Positions 32,728-38,926 of a stretch of DNA of 38,926 bases are shown piece by piece. Within the stretch, counting starts at the first letter, position 1; every line of letters begins with the position of its first letter. The position numbers were made by a program, and so were the translations under genes. The notes under the pieces are model-generated. The model was given only the letters and a program-made list of their open reading frames with translations. It searched no databases and was not told the DNA's origin. The DNA comes from Alphaproteobacteria bacterium. Lineage in GTDB: Bacteria; Pseudomonadota; Alphaproteobacteria; 16-39-46; JABJFC01. The DNA lies in contig JABJFC010000080.1 of NCBI GenBank assembly GCA_018662925.1, positions 1 through 38,926 of the forward strand, given 5' to 3'.

Positions 32728-33027
32728 TTAATTTTCTAAATGAATTTTTTTTTGATACAAGTCATATACTCCTTTTCGATGCGCCACTTCGACAACTAAA
32801 ACAATCAATTGTCGGTCCTGAATATCACAGACAATCCTGTAGTCGCCAACTCTATAGCCCCAAAAGCTTTTCAGGCCTTCTGTAAGAGCTTTCCCCAATC
32901 CCCTTGGATCAGAATGTGAGATCAATCTCTCATTCAAAAACTTCTGAATTCTTTTTTGTGTTATACGATCAAGTTTTTTGAAAGATTGTTGTGCGGGTTC
33001 TGAAAAATCAATCTTCCAGCGGAGCAT
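32728..33027 (-). CDS. RelE/ParE-superfamily toxin
   Basis: A 99-aa toxin of the RelE fold, probably a ribosome-dependent mRNA endonuclease. Family features are FSEPAQQSFKKLDRITQKRI, ISHSDPRGLGKALTEGLKSF and the C-terminal strand WGYRVGDYRIVCDIQDRQLI, then LVVEVAHRKGVY. The Arg, His and Tyr positions typical of RelE (YRIV, HRKGVY) are present, so it is likely active. Its start overlaps the antitoxin gene end by 20 bases, the usual coupling. Confidence 0.88.
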   Translation of the reverse strand: MLRWKIDFSEPAQQSFKKLDRITQKRIQKFLNERLISHSDPRGLGKALTEGLKSFWGYRVGDYRIVCDIQDRQLIVLVVEVAHRKGVYDLYQKKIHLEN

Positions 33028-33250
33028 CTTTTGAAAGGCCCAACTCTTCTTGTATTCTTTCCCAAGAAATCGTTTTTTTTCCTTTTTTTAAGTATTCTTC
33101 ATACTGTGATATAGCTCGTTGATAAAGAGCTTGATCTTCTAAATACTCTCCTAGGGCTTCTTTAACGAAAAAACTTTTAGGCATCTTCGTTTGTTCTGCA
33201 AGCTTTTCAAGCTTGTTCTCTAGTTCCGCAGATATACGTATCCCTAACAT
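33008..33250 (-). CDS. Ribbon-helix-helix antitoxin of the RelE-type toxin
   Basis: An 80-aa RHH (RelB/CopG-like) antitoxin. The N-terminus MLGIRISAELENKLEKLAEQ followed by TKMPKSFFVKEALGEYLEDQ is the DNA-binding ribbon-helix-helix. The acidic C-terminal half (ISWERIQEELGLSKDAPLED) should wrap the toxin. It is translated just before, and overlaps, the toxin gene. Confidence 0.88.
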   Translation of the reverse strand: MLGIRISAELENKLEKLAEQTKMPKSFFVKEALGEYLEDQALYQRAISQYEEYLKKGKKTISWERIQEELGLSKDAPLED

Positions 33251-33260
33251 TCCTTCCTCC

Positions 33261-33467
33261 TTACAAATTCAACTTCTCTCGTGCTTGGCTAAAAGTAAGC
33301 GTCTTATCCTGTCTCATTAACTGTACAATTGTAAAGAGTTCATTCTCGTGTGCACTCAAATACTGACACAAAGCTTCCACCACATAATAACTCTTTGACC
33401 TGTGGCTGTCTTGAGCCAAATGAGCTAACTTCTCCTCCATTGCTTTTGGCAAACGAACAGTTAGCAT
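33261..33467 (-). CDS. Second ribbon-helix-helix protein, first gene of the toxin-antitoxin operon
   Basis: A 68-aa RHH protein: MLTVRLPKAMEEKLAHLAQD and SHRSKSYYVVEALCQYLSAH form the DNA-binding part, and LMRQDKTLTFSQAREKLNL the tail. It resembles the antitoxin that follows 10 bases downstream, but no toxin of its own is present. It may be a duplicated antitoxin that lost its toxin, or a dedicated repressor of the operon. AGGAG lies 8 bases upstream of ATG 33467, downstream of the operon promoter. Confidence 0.8.
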   Translation of the reverse strand: MLTVRLPKAMEEKLAHLAQDSHRSKSYYVVEALCQYLSAHENELFTIVQLMRQDKTLTFSQAREKLNL

Positions 33468-33498
33468 TTCTTATTTCTCCTAATAATATCTAGTGTAA

Positions 33499-33527
33499 GT
33501 ATAACATGTCATACAATAACTTGTCAA
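33499..33527 (-). promoter_or_regulatory. Promoter and operator of the RHH-RHH-RelE operon
   Basis: On the minus strand a perfect TTGACA (33522-33527) is followed by 18 bases and TATACT (33498-33503), or by 17 bases and TTATAC. The 16-bp near-palindrome GTATAACATGTCATAC (33499-33514, one mismatched pair) overlaps the -10 and is a typical place for RHH-protein binding. Confidence 0.7.
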
Positions 33528-33542
33528 AGTAGCTTATCGGAT

Positions 33543-33589
33543 TGAGCGACACACAGCACTTGGAGCAGATTTTTAGGAAGACCTTGTGA
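33543..33589 (+). pseudogene. Relic of a PLD-gene 3' end
   Basis: In the plus frame this reads LSDTQHLEQIFRKTL and stops at TGA 33587-33589, like the end of the PLD gene (TDWNQIFRKVL). CAGATTTTTAGGAAG is identical at 32635-32649 and 33566-33580. The 33 bases 33543-33575 recur at 34799-34831 with one mismatch. Confidence 0.5.
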
Positions 33590-33739
33590 ATGTGCCTGGA
33601 ATAACAGTTTCAGAGAATAGCTACTCTTATTAATATGCAAATAGGGTCGAATCTCACACTTTAGGCTGGTTTACCAATGGGAGATGATCCTATAGAATAA
33701 TCCTAGATCAACTTTAGAATAGAGGGGAACGTTGTCTCG

Positions 33740-34738
33740 ATGTTGAAGAAGAAAGTCCTTATAATATTTTTGTTGTTGATTGGGTTGCCTTCTATTGTAT
33801 CTGCAAATAATCAAGTAAACATTGTCCGCAATCCTGCAGATGTTCCCAAACCCCTAAAATGCTCCAACACTCCTACAAAGAGGACCTTTCATCTGGAGGC
33901 TGTGGAACTCGACGGGTATATTGATGGGAAGAAAACATATCGTTATTGGACATTTAATGGAAAGGTTCCTGGGCCTTTGTTTAGGGCTTGTGTGGGAGAT
34001 ACAATAGAGATTTTTCTTAAGAATGCGTCAAAAAATACTATGATCCATTCAGTGGACTTTCATGCCGTGACGGGGCCTGGAGGCGGCTATGCCTACACGA
34101 AAGATACGGCACCAGGGGAACAAAAAAGCTTTACCTTTAAGGCTCTCAAACCAGGCTTATTTGTTTATCATTGTGCGACACATATGGTTGCGCATCATAT
34201 TTCTCAAGGGATGTACGGCCTCTTTCTTATTGAACCTACTGGGGGACTGCCACCCGTAGATCGCGAGTTTTATGTTATGCAGGGCGAAATTTACGCTGAG
34301 CACCCTCCATCAGGGAGTCGACTAGAATTTTCATATGATAAATTGATGAACGAGCATCCAACCTACATCGTATTCAACGGCGCGAAAGGAGCCTTAACAG
34401 ATCGTTTCCCTCTAAAAGCTAAGGTGGGAGAAAAAATACGCCTTTTCTTTGGGGTTGGCGGACCCAATCTCACATCTTCTTTTCATGTTATCGGTGAAAT
34501 ATTCGATGAGATATACAATCTAGCATCTCTAACATCTCCTCCCCTAAAGGATGTCCAAACAACACTCGTTCCTCCTGGAGGAGCCGTGGTTGCAGATATC
34601 CAGTTACAAGTGCCAGGAAGGTACATTCTGGTAGATCACGCTTTGTCACGGATGGAGAAAGGCCTCGCAGGGCATCTCATCGTGGAAGGAAAAGAAAACC
34701 CAAGCGTATACAAGAAAGGAACTGCTGACGACGACTAG
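33740..34738 (+). CDS. nirK: Copper-containing nitrite reductase, AniA/NirK type
   Basis: Reduces nitrite to nitric oxide in the periplasm. A signal peptide (MLKKKVLIIFLLLIGLPSIV, cut near SA-NN) precedes two cupredoxin domains. All ligands are visible: type 1 copper H103, C145, H153, M158 (IHSVDFHA, YHCATHMVAHHISQGMYG) and type 2 copper H108, H144, H300 (LVDHALSR). The catalytic pair is D106 (in VDFH) and H249 (in SSFHVIGEIFD). The Cys-to-His spacing of 8 is the AniA pattern, not the classic NirK 9. The length of 332 aa is normal. No electron donor or other denitrification gene lies nearby. The gene is flanked by 33-bp direct repeats, suggesting acquisition. Confidence 0.9.
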   Translation: MLKKKVLIIFLLLIGLPSIVSANNQVNIVRNPADVPKPLKCSNTPTKRTFHLEAVELDGYIDGKKTYRYWTFNGKVPGPLFRACVGDTIEIFLKNASKNTMIHSVDFHAVTGPGGGYAYTKDTAPGEQKSFTFKALKPGLFVYHCATHMVAHHISQGMYGLFLIEPTGGLPPVDREFYVMQGEIYAEHPPSGSRLEFSYDKLMNEHPTYIVFNGAKGALTDRFPLKAKVGEKIRLFFGVGGPNLTSSFHVIGEIFDEIYNLASLTSPPLKDVQTTLVPPGGAVVADIQLQVPGRYILVDHALSRMEKGLAGHLIVEGKENPSVYKKGTADDD

Positions 34739-34798
34739 ATACAGCACACCTGAAATCCTAAGCAGCTACTCTTGTACACATCTTTAAGAAGATTATTG

Positions 34799-34831
34799 TG
34801 AGCGACACACAGCACCTGGAGCAGATTTTTA
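34799..34831. repeat. 33-bp repeat, second copy, downstream of the nitrite reductase gene
   Basis: This matches 33543-33575 at 32 of 33 bases, in the same orientation and 1,256 bases away. The copper nitrite reductase gene lies between the two. In the plus frame it reads VSDTQHLEQIF, like the PLD relic, then diverges. The surrounding 34739-35016 stretch holds no other feature except a weak minus-strand open frame that I do not accept. Confidence 0.75.
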
Positions 34832-35016
34832 CTCCCCTTCCCCATTAAAGGCAAATTTTTAAGCGTAATTTCATATTTCCGCACAGGAATCAAAAGTTCT
34901 TGTGTTTTTTGCCCTTCCATAATACAAGTCATTCTAGATAATTTCGAGCAAATCTGCTAAGCCTGAGGATCCTACGAATAGTGCTTTCAAAAAACTAAGA
35001 ATTTACGAGTAAGCGT

Positions 35017-37833
35017 ATGTCTGACGAAACAAAGGAAATTTCTAACGATCTCTTCTTAAAACATTTTGAAACCATAGACGGTATAAAATTTACACGTCGT
35101 CAAATTGACGTCATTTCATGTATTGTAAGTGGCTGGAATGTTAAATCCATTGCACGGATCCTTTCTATTTCTCCCAATACAGTTGAAACCCATATATATA
35201 CAATTAGTCAAAAACTAGGTTATGGAGGACGCGACTATATAGTTAGGTTTATAGAAAAGTCTGGAAAGGACTTCTACATTAAGCAGCACTATTTGAAACT
35301 AACAAGAGGAGAAGAACATTTAGAAACTAAAGCTTCAATGGATCTTTCAGAGTTTTCTTCTTTTACGAATTTTGTGAGAAAATTTCTAAGAGTCCCTAAA
35401 TTAAGATTTTTTTTGTTTTCTATACTTATCTTAGGTGTTCTTTACACTATTTTTTCCCCACTCATGAGGGGGATGTTTTTTGCTCAATCCGTACAGATAT
35501 CGTCATTTTGGGATAGATTTTTTCCTTCTGTGAAAAGATCAGCACAAGATGGATCAAAGCTAACCAGAACTAATATCCCTACTTTTCAAATAGATGAATT
35601 TTCAGGCCGACAGGATGAATTAGAAAAGATCTCTTCATTTTTAAGCAAAACGCGGCATGTAAATATCTTTGGAATTTCAGGAATAGGTAAAACCAGGTTA
35701 GCGTACGCCTATGGCGTTAAAAAACTTCAAAAAGGCATGTTTGTTTGGAGTTTTGATATGCAAAAAGGGCTAAGATCGCAAATTTATAATCTAGCCAAAA
35801 TTCTTATTTCTGAAGAATTAGTAAGTAGCAAAAATATATTTATCAGTGAAAACGAAACATGGATTCTTAAAAAAATTCTAAGTACAATCGTAAATCACTA
35901 TGATGAAGTGTACTTCATTTTGGATGATATGATCGCAAATGAACATAATATGGAACTCATAAAAACAAGACTTGCGACCGAAAAAGTTTATATCATAACC
36001 ACAAGTAAGAAAAAAATAGATTGGGAATCATCTGTATTTGTTGGACCATTAACCAAAGAATCATCCAAAAATTATTTGCAAGCAAATCTGAATAATTATA
36101 ACAAGCACGATGTCATTAAGCTTGTAGAAAGACTGAAAGGATTCCCAATAGCTTTAAAACAAACTGTGGGGTTTTTAAATAATACTAATTTGATTACTAT
36201 ACAAGATTACCTTAAAAAAACAGATGTTGAATATAAAGAAGAGATATCAAATGAAACCTTCTGGACAGATTCCTTTGCTTTAAGTGAAGCCGCTGAAAAA
36301 GCCTTATATATAACTGTGAAAAGCCTTCGGGAAGAATCTAAATCTGCAAGTCTTTTATTAGAATTCCTCTCTGAACTATATAACAAAAATATACCGATCC
36401 AATATGTATATTACTTTGCAAAAGAGAAAGGGATTAAAAATATAGATGCGGCACTTCTTACATTGGAAAATTATGGTTTGATTCATGTAATTCCTAATAG
36501 GACAAGTACTGTTGATAAGTCTATTAATATACATGATTTCGTTAAGGATTATATTTCATCAAAAACAATTTCGAGCAAAAGAAAAGACCATCAAAAAATA
36601 ATAGCAAGTTATATTCAGAGTATTTTTAAAGAGATCCCTTTTAAGAAAAGGCTCTCATTTATGATAAATAATCCTACCCATATGCACCATATCGAAGAAA
36701 TCCTTGCATCACAAAATGGAACTTCTCCAATACTGCCCCCTGAAATACTCTTCCACTTAAAGCTTTTACTGTTGGAACACAAAATTTTTATTGAGAGAAA
36801 CTATCAAAAATCCACTAAAATTATCAAAGATATTAAACCCTTTGTTGAGAAATATAATTTAAATAAAGAAAGTATTATTAATTTTTATATCTTTGAGAGT
36901 CATCTATATCCTTATAACTATGTAGAGAAATCTGAATTAAACAAACAAATAACAAAATTATCAAATGTTTTAGGCACACTAAAAACGACAGATAAATATG
37001 GGGATCAGAGGCTGATTGTAAACTGCCTCATAGCACAAGTATATTTGTACACAGGCGATATGGAAAAGGTTAACAAATACCTTATCAAGGCATCTAAACT
37101 CATCGATAATGACACCTCTAATAGATCTAAACTAACATATTATTATTTTAAAACTTGGTATAGCTACGATTCTGGCAAGTTTGAAGATGCCATATTGTTT
37201 GCAAAGAAAGGAATAAAAGTTGGAGAGAAGGCCGGAGCCGAAGGGGACCTCCATGCTTTGTTATTCATTTATGATATATATTCAATGGCTCTTTGTCGAA
37301 CCGGAAAGTATAAGTTAGCAAGAGAAATTGCTGAAAAATGTCTAAATCTGTGTCGGGATTATTTTCCCAATACTAATAACGATAACTATGCAGAAGCATT
37401 GTATGCCGCTGCTTTAGCAGAGTATAAATTGAAAAACTATCATTCTGCAAAAGAATTGGTAGAAGAATCTATATCTGTCTATAATAGATTTAATAAAGGT
37501 TATCCTTTATCAAGGGAGATTGCAGAACTAAAAATTATTTATGGAGATATCTTTTTTAAACTTAATGAACCAGAAAAGGCTGAGGAAAGCTATGATTCTA
37601 GCATAGAAATATACAAGAAGGTTCTAAGCAATGATAGTTCGGATTATTACTCTGCGATCTACTATAAGTATTTTAAATTATTTTTGTACATGTCTAATTA
37701 CTCTAAAGCAGAACATTACTATAAGCTTCTTAAGGAGATTCAACCAGCGGAAAGTCCCCTCTTAAAGGCTGCAAAAGAGAAATGGCGACTAGCAAATTAC
37801 GAAATAAATCGAAAACTCTCAAAAACCTTATAA
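35017..37833 (+). CDS. LuxR-HTH, transmembrane, NB-ARC/STAND NTPase, TPR regulator-like protein
   Basis: A 938-aa multidomain protein without a family name I know. Residues 25-80 form a LuxR-type HTH (FTRRQIDVISCIVSGWNVKS, IARILSISPNTVETHIYTIS). A strong hydrophobic helix at 131-150 (FFLFSILILGVLYTIFSPLM) follows a very basic stretch (RKFLRVPKLR). Then comes an NB-ARC-like NTPase: P-loop GISGIGKT (219-226), Walker B VYFILDD (298-304), VYIITTS (324-330) and GFPIAL (375-380). The C-terminal third (about 600-925) has some six TPR-like helical pairs, for example YYFKTWYSYDSGKFEDAILF. In MalT-like STAND regulators the HTH is C-terminal and there is no membrane helix, so this order is reversed and anchored. 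The gene is markedly AT-rich. Confidence 0.8.
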   Translation: MSDETKEISNDLFLKHFETIDGIKFTRRQIDVISCIVSGWNVKSIARILSISPNTVETHIYTISQKLGYGGRDYIVRFIEKSGKDFYIKQHYLKLTRGEEHLETKASMDLSEFSSFTNFVRKFLRVPKLRFFLFSILILGVLYTIFSPLMRGMFFAQSVQISSFWDRFFPSVKRSAQDGSKLTRTNIPTFQIDEFSGRQDELEKISSFLSKTRHVNIFGISGIGKTRLAYAYGVKKLQKGMFVWSFDMQKGLRSQIYNLAKILISEELVSSKNIFISENETWILKKILSTIVNHYDEVYFILDDMIANEHNMELIKTRLATEKVYIITTSKKKIDWESSVFVGPLTKESSKNYLQANLNNYNKHDVIKLVERLKGFPIALKQTVGFLNNTNLITIQDYLKKTDVEYKEEISNETFWTDSFALSEAAEKALYITVKSLREESKSASLLLEFLSELYNKNIPIQYVYYFAKEKGIKNIDAALLTLENYGLIHVIPNRTSTVDKSINIHDFVKDYISSKTISSKRKDHQKIIASYIQSIFKEIPFKKRLSFMINNPTHMHHIEEILASQNGTSPILPPEILFHLKLLLLEHKIFIERNYQKSTKIIKDIKPFVEKYNLNKESIINFYIFESHLYPYNYVEKSELNKQITKLSNVLGTLKTTDKYGDQRLIVNCLIAQVYLYTGDMEKVNKYLIKASKLIDNDTSNRSKLTYYYFKTWYSYDSGKFEDAILFAKKGIKVGEKAGAEGDLHALLFIYDIYSMALCRTGKYKLAREIAEKCLNLCRDYFPNTNNDNYAEALYAAALAEYKLKNYHSAKELVEESISVYNRFNKGYPLSREIAELKIIYGDIFFKLNEPEKAEESYDSSIEIYKKVLSNDSSDYYSAIYYKYFKLFLYMSNYSKAEHYYKLLKEIQPAESPLLKAAKEKWRLANYEINRKLSKTL

Positions 37834-37892
37834 ACGCCTGCTCCTAAAGCTCACGCGGGACAAAGAATGCTACATTGCGGAAGTTGCTAGCA

Positions 37893-37955
37893 GTCCTCCT
37901 TCGCCAAGGCTTCGGCGGACACTACCTTTTCTAAACTCACTTCGTTCGTTAAGAA
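37893..37955. repeat. 63-bp direct repeat, copy 1, next to tRNA-Val
   Basis: It begins GTCCTCCTTCGCCAAGGCTT and ends TTCGTTCGTTAAGAA. An identical copy lies at 37981-38043, 88 bases downstream. The rest of the 37834-38051 gap is a 25-base spacer and short flanks, with no gene. Confidence 0.9.
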
Positions 37956-37980
37956 TTGAGAGACTCCGACTGTAGAGAAA

Positions 37981-38043
37981 GTCCTCCTTCGCCAAGGCTT
38001 CGGCGGACACTACCTTTTCTAAACTCACTTCGTTCGTTAAGAA
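37981..38043. repeat. 63-bp direct repeat, copy 2, next to tRNA-Val
   Basis: An identical second copy of 37893-37955. It ends 9 bases before the 3' end of the tRNA-Val gene. The reverse complement can be read as a Ser/Arg/Glu-rich peptide, which is the source of a false ORF running over the tRNA. Confidence 0.9.
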
Positions 38044-38051
38044 AAGGTTAG

Positions 38052-38126
38052 TGGTGGGCGATGAGGGATTCGAACCCCCGACCCTCTCGGTGTAAACGAG
38101 ACGCTCTCCCGCTGAGCTAATCGCCC
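38052..38126 (-). tRNA. tRNA-Val (anticodon UAC)
   Basis: On the minus strand the acceptor GGGCGAT pairs with ATCGCCC, the D arm is GCTC-AGCGGGA-GAGC, the anticodon stem TCTCG/CGAGA holds the loop TTTACAC with anticodon TAC, and the T arm is GGGGG-TTCGAAT-CCCTC. CCA is encoded. The length is 75 bases. It marks the right edge of the AT-rich region. Confidence 0.96.
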
Positions 38127-38143
38127 TCAACAGCTTGTGGCAC

Positions 38144-38171
38144 ATTATAGGGCTTCGTTTTCATTTGAAAA
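38144..38171 (-). promoter_or_regulatory. Promoter of tRNA-Val
   Basis: On the minus strand TTTTCA (38166-38171, 4 of 6) is followed by 16 bases and a perfect TATAAT (38144-38149), 17 bases before the tRNA 5' end. Confidence 0.6.
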
Positions 38172-38257
38172 GTGTTTTTTTTTAAAAGACGCAGAAAATT
38201 ACCTCTTATCATTCAGGGCTGAACGCCTAGGTTTGTTGATTCAAACACCTATTCATC

Positions 38258-38479
38258 TTAGGACGTCACAGATTCCAGAATCTCAAAGCCATTTTCAACC
38301 TTGGGAAAATCGTAAAGTCCTCGGGTAAAGTGTCTGATCTTTCCTGTTTTCACAAGAGACTCCAAAATATGCTCAATACTTGTACTGGATCCTAAATCCT
38401 CAAGATCTTTCGGTGTAAAAATCCAGCCAGGCCTCTTCCCCTCGAGACGATGCAGTATCTGCTTTTCAATGCTTTCCAT
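38258..38479 (-). CDS. Truncated AbiEi-like / DUF6088 protein, N-terminal domain only
   Basis: The 73-aa product starts MESIEKQILHRLEGKRPGWI and contains FTPKDLEDLGSSTSIEHILE followed by VKTGKIRHFTRGLYDFPKVE. This is the winged-helix N-terminal domain of DUF6088 / type IV antitoxin (AbiEi-like) proteins, which usually have about 200 residues. Here the frame stops just after the domain and I see no continuation in other frames, so it is probably a remnant. No toxin partner is visible. Confidence 0.6.
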   Translation of the reverse strand: MESIEKQILHRLEGKRPGWIFTPKDLEDLGSSTSIEHILESLVKTGKIRHFTRGLYDFPKVENGFEILESVTS

Positions 38480-38926
38480 GTTTAAATTCCCCCTGCTTTT
38501 TTTTCTTTAAGTATAGAGAGAAGAAAGGAGGGGCTTCAACGTTTTTGAAAAATATTCCCAGTTAAACAGCACATCCACACGATGTGTTTTTTTGGAAAAC
38601 AGGCTTAAGAATAATTCGCGGAGCCATAGTTCACCTCTCGGTCTGTCGGTTTCTGGCAACTTATTTACATCCGCCCAATAATATATAAACCAGACTCACT
38701 TTCGTTATTTTAAATCAGTATTCAAAAAATTTTCCAGTTTCTCTAGATTGTTTATCTCTGGTGCTGCTTTGCAAAATTTTATCCATAGAGCAAATTGCAA
38801 AATTAGGTGAGTGAGTTAATTTTTGTTGTCTTTAAGAAGCGACAAACCAGACAAAAATACCAGGTCCTCCTGTTATTGGGGTTTAATAAGGAAAGATAAA
38901 AAGCCAAACTAATCTCAACAACAGAA
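38480..38926. other. Non-coding AT-rich end of the window
   Basis: No gene is convincingly visible in this 447-bp stretch. On the minus strand a short open stretch near 38710-38820 could be read (ILQFALWIKFCKAAPEINNL), ending without any start codon, which may be the tail of a dead gene. No repeat, promoter or RNA was recognised. Confidence 0.4.

Noticed and set aside
34735-34932. Minus-strand ORF of 65 aa (contains KNLLQVLCVAH)
   Set aside because: Looked for a moment like a transposase tail, but the repeat it contains is better explained as the end of PLD-like genes on the plus strand.
37870-38145. Minus-strand ORF of 91 aa over the tRNA-Val
   Set aside because: It runs through the tRNA gene and the two 63-bp repeats; its amino acids are a by-product of those.

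Overview
The window looks like a chromosome segment of an alphaproteobacterium, most plausibly a host-associated member of the Holosporales (Paracaedibacter or Caedibacter-like). This is inference. The basis is the alphaproteobacterial gene order plsY-dprA-topA-rnr, a moderately low GC content, decayed insertion-sequence and gene relics, dispersed repeats containing GGATCCCGC and GTCTTCGCTACG, a DUF4143-type ATPase, and several secreted enzymes of the kind found in protist symbionts. No species can be named from sequence alone.

Layout. Positions 1-785 hold the tail of an IS630-type transposase and a 5'-truncated beta-propeller-like gene. Positions 936-9506 are a housekeeping block on the plus strand: rlmB, a class III CoA-transferase, plsY, dprA, topA and rnr. 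Positions 9513-10802 are an ATPase gene on the minus strand, bracketed by nearly identical 31-bp direct repeats. It is followed by putA (minus strand, without the DNA-binding domain). Positions 14.3-19.1 kb carry a secreted lipase with an unusual 11-residue repeat tail, cutA, an nfeD-stomatin pair and a small periplasmic protein. Positions 19.1-19.75 kb are non-coding and packed with tandem repeats. Positions 19.88-26.86 kb form a compact operon for alpha-glucoside (trehalose/maltose type) uptake and hydrolysis: binding protein, two permeases, alpha-glucosidase, ABC ATPase, then a glycosyltransferase. A MarC-family membrane protein faces the operon.

From tRNA-Leu(UAA) at 27.8 kb to tRNA-Val(UAC) at 38.1 kb the sequence becomes visibly AT-rich and accessory. 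It holds a frameshifted small Cys-rich secreted protein, a sensor-kinase-like protein that has lost its phospho-acceptor His and N-box Asn, an XRE regulator, a divergent stand-alone LuxR-type HTH protein, a decayed ORF, a secreted PLD-family enzyme, a RHH-RHH-RelE toxin-antitoxin operon with a clear promoter/operator, a complete AniA-type copper nitrite reductase, and a 938-residue protein with the order LuxR-HTH, transmembrane helix, NB-ARC/STAND NTPase, TPR. That last architecture is the most unusual item in the window: its NTPase is predicted on the opposite membrane face from its HTH. The XRE/pseudo-kinase/LuxR cluster, with a palindromic operator inside a near-consensus promoter, is the next most interesting.
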